A stretch of 43,213 bases of DNA from Liolophura sinensis (taxonomy: Eukaryota; Mollusca; Polyplacophora; Chitonida; Chitonidae). The position numbers and the translations under genes are program-made. The stretch spans positions 1 through 43,213 of the forward strand of contig NW_027018314.1 of assembly GCF_032854445.1 (NCBI RefSeq), given 5' to 3'. Positions 1 to 10,700 of the stretch are shown in pieces. The notes under the pieces are model-generated. The model did not search any database. It was given only the letters and a program-made list of their open reading frames with translations, and was not told where the DNA came from. How positions within the stretch are numbered: position 1 is the first letter of the stretch; each line of letters begins with the position of its first letter.

Positions 1-1365
1 CTATATACCATCGCGACTGGTCATTACTATATTGAAATTTTGATTATAAGTTATGTGCCCTTCGGTAGCCCAGAAGACGTCAAATCTTTGGGCCAAGCCC
101 ATTTAACTCACCCAGCAAATGTCTTATTTCTAAGTCAAAGATAAACTCAATGTCTTTATCTACATGTAGAAAAACCACACCATTTTTATATAAAAAACAC
201 AAGGTACTTGATACAGTCTGCTGTAAAAAGTACAATTGAACACTGACCCACATCAATAAGGTGTGAAAAGATGCGCAATTGGGCCAGGCATCTCCAGGTG
301 TTGAAAAATTGGAAATTTCCTTGGTTTCCATGGAGTAAGAGCCGTTGCTGGGCACGTCATTTTGACATAATTGATCATTCAATTGTGGCTACAGCCAAAA
401 GTATTGGTCGGAGAGCAACGCGGTTTGCACCATTCGATTTCTCGTCACAAAATACGTCGGATAAGCCTCTTACCAGCAGCATTGGAACATTTTTTCCACT
501 TTTGGATTTTTGCCTGGTCCTTTTGCTAATTGAAATCGGCTACATGTACTATGTACCATCGCGACTGGTCATTACTATATTCAACTTTTGATTATAAGTT
601 ATGTGCCCTTCGGTAGCCCAGAAGACGTCAAATCTTTGGGCCAAGCCCATTTAACTCACCCAGCAAATGTCTTACTTCTAAGTCGAAGATAAACTCAATG
701 TCTTTATCTACATGTAGAAAAACCACACCATTTTTAAATAAAAACCACAAGATACTTGATACAGTCTGCTGTAAAAAGTACAATTGAACACTGACCCACA
801 TCAATAAGGTGCCAAAAGATGCGCAATTGGGTCAGGCATCTCCAGGTGTTGAAAAATTGGAAATTTCCTTGGTTTCCATGGAGTAAGAGCCGTTGCTGAG
901 CACGTCATTTTGACATAATTGATCATTCAATTGTGGCTACAGCCAAAAGTATTGGTCGGAGAGCAACGCGGTTTGCACCATTCGATTTCTCGTCACAAAA
1001 TACGTCGGATAAGCCTCTTACCAGCAGCATTGGAACATTTTTTCCACTTTTGGATTTTTGCCTGGTCCTTTTGCTAATTGAAATCGGCTACATGTACTAT
1101 GTACCATCGCGACTGGTCATTACTATATTCAACTTTTGATTATAAGTTATGTGCCCTTCGGTAGCCCAGAAGACGTCAAATCTTTGGCCAAGCCCATTTA
1201 ACTCACCCAGCAAATGTCTTATTTCTAAGTCGAAGATAAACTCAATGTCTTTATCTACATGTAGAAAAACCACACCATTTTTAAATAAAAACCACAAGAT
1301 ACTTGATACAGTCTGCTGTAAAAAGTACAATTGAACACTGACCCACATCAATAAGGTGCCAAAAG

Positions 1366-2299
1366 ATGCGCAATTGGGTCAGGCATCTCCAGGTGTTGAA
1401 AAATTGGAAATTTCCTTGGTTTCCATGGAGTAAGAGCCGTTGCTGGGCACGTGATTTTGACATAAATGATGATTCAATTGCGGCTACAGCCAAAAGTATT
1501 GGTCGGAGAGCAACGCGGTTTGCACCATTCGATTTCTCGTCACAACAAATCGGCTACATGTACTATGTACCATCGCGACTGGTCATTACTATATTCAACT
1601 TTTGATTATAAGTTATGTGCCCTTCGGTAGCCCAGAAGACGTCAAATCTTTGGGCCAAGCCCATTTAACTCACCCAGCAAATGTCTTACTTCTAAGTCGA
1701 AGATAAACTCAATGTCTTTATCTACATGTAGAAAAACCACACCATTTTTTAATAAAAACCACAAGATACTTGATACAGTCTGCTGTAAAAAGTACAATTG
1801 AACACTGACCCACATCAATAAGGTGCCAAAAGATGCGCAATTGGGTCAGGCATCTCCAGGTGTTGAAAAATTGGAAATTTCCTTGGTTTCCATGGAGTAA
1901 GAGCCGTTGCTGGGCACGTGATTTTGACATAAATGATGATTCAATTGTGGCTACAGCCAAAAGTATTGGTCGGAGAGCAACGCGGTTTGCACCATTCGAT
2001 TTCTCGTCACAACAAATCGGCTACATGTACTATGTACCATCGCGACTGGTCATTACTATATTCAACTTTTGATTATAAGTTATGTGCCCTTCGGTAGCCC
2101 AGAAGACGTCAAATCTTTGGGCCAAGCCCATTTAACTCACCCAGCAAATGTCTTACTTCTAAGTCGAAGATAAACTCAATGTCTTTATCTACATGTAGAA
2201 AAACCACAGCATTTTTATATAAAAAACATAAGGTACTTGATACAGTCTGCTGTAAAAAGTACAATTGAACACTGACCCACATCAATAAGGTGTCAAAAG
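1366..2299 (+). repeat. Two adjacent shortened monomers (467 bp each)
   Basis: Monomers 3 and 4 lack about 81 bp. The usual sequence from CACAAAATACGTCGG to CTAATTGAAATCGG is replaced by the short junction CACAACAAATCGG at about 1541-1553 and 2009-2020. The lost segment holds the T-rich stretch AACATTTTTTCCACTTTTGG. Both neighbours have the identical junction, including the extra C. This fits one deletion event followed by tandem duplication of the deleted monomer through unequal exchange. Confidence 0.95.
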
Positions 2300-2631
2300 A
2301 TGCGCAATTGGGTCAGGCATCTCCAGCTGTTGAAAAATTGCAAATTTCCTTGGTTTCCATGGAGTAAGAGCCGTTGCTGGGCACGTGATTTTGACATAAA
2401 TGATCATTCAATTGTGGCTACAGCCAAAAGTATTGATCGGAGAGCAACGCGGTTTGCACCATTCGATTTCTCGTCACAAAATACGTCGGATAAGCCTCTT
2501 ACCAGCAGCATTGGAACATTTTTTCCACTTTTGGATTTTTGCCTGGTCCTTTTGCTAATTGAAATCGGCTACATGTACTATGTACCATCGCAACTGGTCA
2601 TTACTATATTCAACTTTTGATTATAAGTTAT

Positions 2632-3179
2632 GTGCCCTTCGGTAGCCCAGAAGACGTCAAATCTTTGGGCCAAGCCCATTTAACTCACCCAGCAAATGTC
2701 TTACTTCTAAGTCGAAGATAAACTCAATGTCTTTATCTACATGTAGAAAAACCACACCATTTTTATATAAAAAACACAAGGTACTTGATACAGTCTGCTG
2801 TAAAAAGTACAATTGAACACTGACCCACATCAATAAGGTGCCAAAAGATGCGCAATTGGGTCAGGCATCTCCAGGTGTTGAAAAATGGCAAATTTCCTTG
2901 GTTTCCATGGAGTAGGAGCCGTTGCTGGGCACGTGATTTTGACATAAATGATGATTCAATTGTGGCTACAGCCAAAAGTATTGGTCGGAGAGCAACGCGG
3001 TTTGCACCATTCGATTTCTCGTCACAAAATACGTCGGATTAGCCTATTACCAGAAGCATTGGAACATTTTTTCCACTTTTGGATTTTTCCCTGGTCCTTT
3101 TGCTAATTGAAATCGGCTACATGTACTATGTACCATCGCGACCAGTCATTACTATATTCAACTTTTGATTATAAGTTAT
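2632..3179 (+). repeat. Representative full-length monomer (548 bp) with internal landmarks
   Basis: This typical unit runs from GTGCCCTTCGG to the base before the next copy. Landmarks in order: a 5-bp inverted repeat TGGGC/GCCCA with a 3-nt loop (2666-2678); a perfect 12-bp palindrome TCTACATGTAGA (2736-2747); a TATA-like run TATATAAAAA (2764-2773) preceded by T-rich sequence; the anchor ATGCGCAATT (2848); an NcoI-type CCATGG; and TACATGTACTATGTACC near the end. Open frames of 60-100 codons overlap on both strands across the middle of the monomer (for example + 2848-3042 and - 2763-2975). They match no protein I recognise, differ between monomers mostly at amino-acid-changing sites, and are best read as chance open frames. 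Confidence 0.9.
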
Positions 3180-6100
3180 GTGCCCTTCGGTAGCCCAGAA
3201 GACGTCAAATCTTTGGGCCAAGCCCATTTAACTCACCCAGCAAATGTCTTACTTCTAAGTCGAAGATAAACTTAATGTCTTTATCTACATGTAGAAAAAC
3301 CACACCATTTTTATATAAAAAACACAAGGTACTTGATACAGTCTGCTGTAAAACGTACAATTGAACACTGACCCACATCAATAAGGTGCCAAAAGATGCG
3401 CAATTGGGTCAGGCATCTCCAGGTGTTGAAAAATTGGAAATTTCCTTGGTTTCCATGGAGTAAGAGCCGTTGCTGGGCACGTGATTTTGACATAAATGAT
3501 GATTCAATTGTGGCTACAGCCAAAAGTATTGGTCGGAGAGCAACGCGGTTTGCACCATTCGATTTCTCGTCACAAAATACGTCGGATTAGCCTCTTACCA
3601 GCAGCATTGGAACATTTTTTCCACTTTTGGATTTTTGCCTGGTCCTTTTGCTAATTGAAATCGGCTACATGTACTATGTACCATCGCGACTGGTCATTAC
3701 TATATTCAACTTTTGATTATAAGTTATGTGCCCTTCGGTAGCCCAGAAGATGTCAAATCTTTGGGCCAAGCCCATTTAACTCACCCAGCAAATGTCTTAC
3801 TTCTAAGTCGAAGATAAACTTAATCTTTTTTTCTACATGTAGAAAAACCACACCATTTTTATATAAAAAAACACAAGGTACTTGATACAGTCTGCTGTAA
3901 AAAGTACAACTGAACACTGACCCACATCAATAAGGTGCCAAAAGATGCGCAATTGGGTCAGGCATCTCCAGGTGTTGAAAAATTGCAAATTTCCTTGGCT
4001 TCCATGGAGTAAGAGCCGTTGCTGGGCACGTGATTTTGACATAAATGATGATTCAATTGTGGCTACAGCCAAAAGTATTGGTCGGAGAGCAACGCGGTTT
4101 GCAAAATTCGATTTCTCGTCACAAAATACGTCGGATTAGCCTCTTACCAGCAGCATTGGAACATTTTTTCCACTTTTGGATTTTTGCCTGGTCCTTTTGC
4201 TAATTGAAATCGGCTACATGTACTATGTACCATCGCGACTGGTCATTACTATATTCAACTTTTGATTATAAGTTATGTGCCCTTCGGTAGCCCAGAAGAC
4301 GTCAAATCTTTGGGCCAAGCCCATTTAACTCACCCAGCAAATGTCTTACTTCTAAGTCGAAGATAAACTCAATGTCTTTATCTACATGTAGAAAAACCAC
4401 ACCATTTTTATATAAAAAACACAAGGTACTTGATACAGTCTGCTGTAAAAAGTACAATTGAACACTGACCCACATCAATAAGGTGTCAAAAGATGCGCAA
4501 TTGGGTCAGGCATCTCCAGCTGTTGAAAAATTGCAAATTTCCTTGGTTTCCATGGAGTAAGAGCCGTTGCTGGGCACGTGATTTTGACATAAATGATCAT
4601 TCAATTGTGGCTACAGCCAAAAGTATTGATCGGAGAGCAACGCGGTTTGCACCATTCGATTTCTCGTCACAAAATACGTCGGATTAGCCTCTTACCAGCA
4701 GCATTGGAACATTTTTTCCACTTTTGGATTTTTGCCTGGTCCTTTTGCTCATTGAAATCGGCTACATGTACTATGTACCATCGCGACTGGTCATTACTAT
4801 ATTCAACTTTTGATTATAAGTTATGTGCCCTTCGGTAGCCCAGAAGATGTCAAATCTTTGGGCCAAGCCCATTTAACTCACCCAGCAAATGTCTTACTTC
4901 TAAGTCGAAGATAAACTCAATGTTTTAATCTACATGTAGAAAAACCACACCATTTTTAAATAAAAACCACAAGATACTTAAAAGAGTCTGCTGTAAAAAG
5001 TACAATTGAACACTGACCCACATCAATAAGGTGCCAAAAGATGCGCAATTGGGTCGGGCATCTCCAGTTGTTGAAAAATTGTAAATTTCCTTGGTTTCCA
5101 TGGAGTAAGAGCCGTTGCTGGGCACGTGATTTTGACATAAATGATGATTCAATTGTGGCTACAGCCAAAAGTATTGGTCGGAGAGCAACGCGGTTTGCAC
5201 CATTCGATTTCTCGTCACAAAATACGTCGGATTAGCCTCTTACCAGCAGCATTGGAGCATTTTTCCACTTTTGGATTTTTCCCTGGTCCTTTTGCTAATT
5301 GAAATCGGCTACATGTACTATGTACCATCGCGACTGGTCATTACTATATTCAACTTTTGATTATAAGTTATGTGCCCTTCGGTAGCCCAGAAGACGTCAA
5401 ATCTTTGGGCCAAGCCCATTTAACTCACCCAGCAAATGTCTTACTTCTAAGTCGAAGATAAACTCAATGTCTTTATCTACATGTAGAAAAACCACACCAT
5501 TTTTATATAAAAAACACAAGGTACTTGATACAGTCTGCTGTAAAAAGTACAATTGAACACTGACCCACATCAATAAGGTGCCAAAAGATGCGCAATTGGG
5601 TCAGGCATTTCTAGGTGTTGAAAAATTGTAAATTTCCTTGGTTTCCATGGAGTAGGAGCCGTTGCTGGGCACGTGATTTTGACATAAATGATGATTCAAT
5701 TGTGGCTACAGCCAAAAGTATTGGTCGGAGAGCAACGCGGTTTGCACCATTCGATTTCTCATCACAAAATACGTCGGATTAGCCTATTACCAGCAGCATT
5801 GGAACATTTTTTCCACTTTTGGATTTTTGCCTGGTCCTTTTGCTAATTGAAATCGGCTACATGTACTATGTACCATCGCGACTAGTCATTACTATATTCA
5901 ACTTTTGATTATAAGTTATGTGCCCTTCCGTAGCCCAGAAGAAGTCAAATCTTTGGGCCAAGCCCATTTAACTCACCCAGCAAATGTCTGACTTCTAAGT
6001 CGAAGATAAACTTAATGTCTTTATCTACATGTAGAAAAACCACACCATTTTTATATAAAAAACACAAGGTACTTGATACAGTCTGCTGTAAAAAGTACAA

Positions 6101-7143
6101 TTGAACACTGACCCACATCAATAAGGTGCCAAAAGATGCGCAATTGGGTCAGGCATCTCCAGGTGTTGAAAAATTGCAAATTTCCTTGGTTTCCATGGAG
6201 TAAGAGCCGTTGCTGGGCACGTGATTTTGACATAAATGATGATTCAATTGTGGCTACAGCCAAAAGTATTGGTCGGAGAGCAACGCGGTTTGCACCATTC
6301 GATTTCTCGTCACAAAATACGTCGGATTAGCCTCTTACCAGCAGCATTGGAACATTTTTTCCACTTTGGATTTTTCCCTGGTCCTTTTTGCTAATTGAAA
6401 TCGGCTACATGTACTATGTACCATCGCGACTGGTCATTACTATATTCAACTTTTGATTATAAGTTATGTGCCCTTCGGTAGCCCAGAAGATGTCAAATCT
6501 TTTGGCCAAGCCCATTTAACTCACCCAGCAAATGTCTTACTTCTAAGTCGAAGATAAACTTAATCTCTTTGTCTACATGTAGAAAAACCACACCATTTTT
6601 ATACAAAAAACACAAGGTACTTGATACAGTCTGCTGTAAAAAGTACAATTTGAACACTGACCCCATCAATAAGGTGCCAAAAGATGCGCAATTGGGTCAG
6701 GCATCTCCAGGTGTTGAAAAATTGTAAATTTCCTTGGCTTCCATGGAGTAAGAGCCGTTGCTGGGCACGGTGATTTTGACATAAATGATGATTCAATTGT
6801 GGCTACAGCCAAAAGTATTGGTCGGAGAGCAACGCGGTTTGCACCATTCGATTTCTCGTCACAAAATACGTCGGATTAGCCTCTTACCAGCAGCATTGGA
6901 GCATTTTTTCCACTTTTGGATTTTTGCCTGGTCCTTTTGCTAATTGAAATCGGCTACATGTACTATGTACCGTCGCGACTGGTCCTTACTATATTCAACT
7001 TTTGATTATAAGTTATGTGCCCTTCGGTAGCCCAGAAGACGTCAAATCTTTGGGCCAAGCCCATTTAACTCACCCAGCAAATGTCTTACTTCTAAGTCGA
7101 AGATAAACTCAATGTCTTTATCTACATGTAGAAAAACCACACC

Positions 7144-7162
7144 ATTTTTATATAAAAAACAC
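7144..7162 (+). repeat. Left target-site duplication of insert 1 (19 bp)
   Basis: ATTTTTATATAAAAAACAC immediately precedes the insert and is normal monomer sequence of the B type. The near-copy ATTTTTATAAAAAACAC lies just after the insert. Equivalent left copies are at 15441-15459, 19910-19928, 22186-22204 and 36906-36924. Confidence 0.85.
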
Positions 7163-7528
7163 CGTGGCCTTTGGCAGGGTGAATGCAATTTGCAGGTCCG
7201 TAATAAACTGCATGCTATTCATCCGGTCATTGGCTATAATTCATATACATTTGATATGTCTCGTAGAGACCAAGTCGTTTTAACCAGATGCCGTATTGGA
7301 CATTCTCATCTGACACACAATTTCATCTTGGATGGGAGCAGTGCTCCCGAGTGTGTTGGATGTGATGCTCAATATGGCATCAAACATATTCTGGTTGACT
7401 GTGTAGACTTTGCCCATGTTCGGCAGAGATTCTACACAGTCAACTCTATATATGATTTATTTGACAACATCGCTGGCGATGTTGTCATAAATTATTTGAA
7501 GGCCATTGGCCTATATCATAAAATATAA
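7163..7528 (+). pseudogene. Retrotransposon ORF2 C-terminal remnant (zinc-knuckle region), insert 1
   Basis: In intact elements this region follows the reverse transcriptase and RNase H domains of the polyprotein that copies element RNA into the genome. What remains is the final 121 residues ending at TAA. Visible motifs, numbered in the 138-residue open frame: LTRCRIGHSHLTH (57-69), a CCHC knuckle C81-x2-C84-x7-H92-x4-C97, and YLKAIGLYHKI at the end (128-138). No reverse transcriptase, RNase H or endonuclease catalytic part is present, so it cannot transpose alone. The frame continues upstream into satellite sequence, to an ATG at 7112. That adds 17 satellite-encoded residues, in poor start context (T at -3). 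I read it as a dead remnant whose frame happens to be open. The clade (I, Nimb-like, Jockey) is inferred from memory of family motifs. Confidence 0.85.
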
Positions 7529-7721
7529 ATTTTAATTCTCATAAATATCTATAGATAAACAGTTATATACATTTATGCATGTACTCTAACCCTGGTTTTC
7601 GAGTTTTAAATCTTATTTTTCGTTTATTCGATTTTAATCACGTCTGTACTTTTTGTTTTACTTTTGGTGTTCATATTATCATATCGAAAACCTTAACCGT
7701 CTCTTGCTTTCACCTTGTTCT

Positions 7722-7766
7722 CGCCACGGTATGGCTGAAATATTGCCGATGTGGCGTTAAGCCATA
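7722..7766 (+). other. Potential RNA structure in the retrotransposon 3' end (interleaved stems)
   Basis: CGCCAC (7722-7727) is complementary to GTGGCG (7751-7756), and TATGGCT (7730-7736) is complementary to AGCCATA (7760-7766). The two helices interleave, so they are either alternative hairpins or an H-type pseudoknot. Loops are 2, 14 and 3 nt, which is tight for a pseudoknot. A 3'-end structure recognised by the reverse transcriptase is known for several non-LTR elements; that role here is inference. Equivalent positions in the other copies are 16020-16064, 20488-20532, 22764-22808 and 37484-37528. Confidence 0.45.
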
Positions 7767-7777
7767 ATCAATCATTC

Positions 7778-7794
7778 ATTTTTATAAAAAACAC
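7778..7794 (+). repeat. Right target-site duplication of insert 1 (17 bp)
   Basis: ATTTTTATAAAAAACAC resumes the monomer after the element tail. It differs from the 19-bp left copy only by loss of one TA. The same shortened right copy follows every insert: 16076-16092, 20544-20560, 22820-22836 and 37540-37556. Confidence 0.85.
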
Positions 7795-10700
7795 AAGGTA
7801 CTTGATACAGTCTGCTGTAAAAAGTACAATTGAACACTGACCCACATCAATAAGGTGCCAAAAGATGCGCAATTGGGTCAGGCATCTCCAGGTGTTGAAA
7901 AATTGGAAATTTCCTTGGTTTCCATGGAGTAAGAGCCGTTGCTGGGCACGTGATTTTGACATAAATGATGATTCAATTGTAGCTACAGCCAAAAGTATTG
8001 GTCGGAGAGCAACGCGGTTTGCACCATTCGATTTCTCGTCACAAAATACGTCGGATTAGCCTCTTACCAGCAGCATTGGAACATTTTTTCCACTTTTGGA
8101 TTTTTCCCTGGTCCTTTTGCTAATTGAAATCGGCTACATGTACTATGTACCATCGCGACTGGTCATTACTATATTCAACTTTTGATTATAAGTTATGTGC
8201 CCTTCGGTAGCCCAGAAGACGTCAAATCTTTGGGCCAAGCCCATTTAACTCACCCAGCAAATGTCTTACTTCTAAGTCGAAGACAAACTCAATGTCTTTA
8301 TCTACATGTAGAAAAACCACACCATTTTAATATAAAAAACACAAGGTACTTGATACAGTCTGCTGTAAAAAGTACAATTGAACACTGACCCACATCAATA
8401 AGGTGCCAAAAGATGCGCAATTGGGTCAGGCATCTCCAGCTGTTGAAAAATTGTAAATTTCCTTGGTTTCCATGGAGTAAGAGCCGTTGCTGGGCACGTG
8501 ATTTTGACATAAATGATGATTCAATTGTGGCTACAGCCAAAAGTATTGGTCGGAGAGCAACGCGGTTTGCACCATTCGATTTCTCGTCACAAAATACGTC
8601 GGATTAGCCTCTTACCAGCAGCATTGGAACATTTTTTCCACTTTTGGATTTTTGCCTGGTCCTTTTGCTAATTGAAATCGGCTACATGTACTATGTACCA
8701 TCGCGACTGGTCATTACTATATTCAACTTTTGATTATAAGTTATGTGCCCTTCGGTAGCCCAGAAGACGTCAAATCTTTGGGCCAAGCCCATTTAACTCA
8801 CCCAGCAAATGTCTTACTTCTAAGTGGAAGATAAACTCAATGTCTTTATCTACATGTAGAAAAACCACACCATTTTTATATAAAAAACACAAGGTACTTG
8901 ATACAGTCTGCTGTAAAAAGTACAATTGAACACTGACCCACATCAAAAAGGTGCCAAAAGATGCGCAATTGGGTCGGGCATCTCCAGTTGTTGAAAAATT
9001 GTAAATTTCCTTGGTTTCCATGGAGTAAGAGCCGTTGCTGGGCACGTGATTTTGACATAAATGATGATTCAATTGTGGCTACAGCCAAAAGTATTGGTCG
9101 GAGAGCAACGCGGTTTGCACCATTCGATTTCTCGTCACAAAATACGTCGGATTAGCCTCTTACCAGCAGCATTGGAGCATTTTTCCACTTTTGGATTTTT
9201 GCCTGGTCCTTTTGCTAATTGAAATCGGCTACATGTACTATGTACCATCGCGACTGGTCATTACTATATTCAACTTTTGATTATAAGTTATGTGCCCTTC
9301 GGTAGCCCAGAAGATGTCAAATCTTTGGGCCAAGCCCATTTAACTCACCCAGCAAATGTCTTACTTCTAAGTCGAAGATAAACTTAATCTCTTTATCTAC
9401 ATGTAGAAAAACCACACCATTTTTATATAAAAAACACAAGGTACTTGATACAGTCTGCTGTAAAAAGTACAATTGAACACTGACCCACATCAATAAGGTG
9501 CCAAAAGATGCGCAATTGGGTCAGGCATCTCCAGGTGTTGAAAAATTGGAAATTTCCTTGGTTGCCATGGAGTAAGAGCCGTTGCTGGGCACGTGATTTT
9601 GACATAAATGATCATTCAATTGTGGCTACAGCCAAAAGTATTGGTCGGAGAGCAACGCGGTTTACACCATTCGATTTCTCGTCACAAAATACGTCGGATT
9701 AGCCTCTTACCAGCAGCATTGGAACATTTTTTCCACTTTTGGATTTTTGCCTGGTCCTTTTGCTAATTGAAATCGGCTACATGTACTATGTACCATCGCG
9801 ACTGGTCATTACTATATTCAACTTTTGATTATAAGTTATGTGCCCTTCGGTAGCCCAGAAGACGTCAAATCTTTGGGCCAAGCCCATTTAACTCACCCAG
9901 CAAATGTCTTACTTCTAAGTCGAAGATAAACTCAATGTCTTTATCTACATGTAGAAAAACCACACCATTTTTATATAAAAAACACAAGGTACTTGATACA
10001 GTCTGCTGTAAAAAGTACAATTGAACACTGACCCACATCAATAAGGTGTGAAAAGATGCGCAATTGGGTCAGGCATCTCCAGCTGTTGAAAAATTGCAAA
10101 TTTCCTTGGTTTCCATGGAGTAAGAGCCGTTGCTGGGCACGTGATTTTGACATAAATGATGATTCAATTGTGGCTACAGCCAAAAGTATTGGTCGGAGAG
10201 CAACGCGGTTTGCACCATTCGATTTCTCGTCACAAAATACGTCGGATTAGCCTCTTACCAGCAGCATTGGAACATTTTTTCCACTTTTGGATTTTTCCCT
10301 GGTCCTTTTGCTAATTGAAATCGGCTACATGTACTATGTACCATCGCGACTGGTCATTACTATATTCAACTTTTGATTATAAGTTATGTGCCCTTCGGTA
10401 GCCCAGAAGACGTCAAATCTTTGGGCCAAGCCCATTTAACTCACCCAGCAAATGTCTTACTTCTAAGTCGAAGATAAACTCAATGTCTTTATCTACATGT
10501 GGAAAAACCACACCATTTTTAAATAAAAACCACAAGATACTTGATACAGTCTGCTGTAAAAAGTACAATTGAACACTGACCCACATCAATAAGGTGCCAA
10601 AAGATGCGCAATTGGGCCAGGCATCTCCAGGTGTTGAAAAATTGGAAATTTCCTTGGTTTCCATGGAGTAAGAGCCGTTGCTGGGCACGTGATTTTGACA

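Larger units (their letters stand above)
1..7162 (+). repeat. Satellite block A: monomers 1-13 and left part of 14
   Basis: Anchors are 271, 819, 1366, 1833, 2300, 2848, 3396, 3945, 4493, 5041, 5588, 6136 and 6684. Monomers 2, 3, 4 and 10 carry the A-type core (AAATAAAAACCACAAGATAC); the others carry the B-type core (ATATAAAAAACACAAGGTAC). Monomers 3 and 4 are shortened. Monomer 8 has GCAAAATTCG in place of GCACCATTCG, a marker that recurs in monomers 23, 32, 36, 39 and 42. Nothing other than satellite is visible in this block. Confidence 0.95.
7163..7777 (+). mobile_element. 5'-truncated non-LTR retrotransposon 3' end, insert 1
   Basis: A 615-bp block absent from ordinary monomers interrupts monomer 14. 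It starts at CGTGGCCTTTGG, carries the last 121 codons of a retrotransposon ORF2-like protein (7163-7528), then about 249 bp of 3' untranslated sequence ending in GCCATAATCAATCATTC. Flanking duplications (19 bp left, 17 bp right, a TA lost on the right) and the cut start are what target-primed reverse transcription leaves. The family is probably an RNase H-bearing I/Jockey-group element, judged from the C-terminal protein motifs. This copy and insert 5 form one sequence type, with alanine in GDV-preceding IAGD and the tail AATCAATCATTC. Confidence 0.9.

Noticed and set aside
1957-2006. tRNA-like or RNA polymerase III signals: GTGGCTACAGCC followed about 45 bp later by CCATTCGATTTC, similar to A and B boxes.
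   Set aside because: The A-box match is poor, the B-box lacks key bases, and no cloverleaf forms, so a tRNA or tRNA-derived SINE origin is not supported.
2632-3179. A CENP-B box (YTTCGTTGGAARCGGGA-like) as evidence for a centromeric satellite.
   Set aside because: I found no convincing match in the monomer on either strand, so centromeric identity remains open.
7579-7767. A 62-codon open frame (MYSNPGFRV...) after the retrotransposon remnant, present in several inserts.
   Set aside because: It lies in the element 3' untranslated region, runs into the tail structure, and shows no domain. In insert 2 a single extra G disrupts it.
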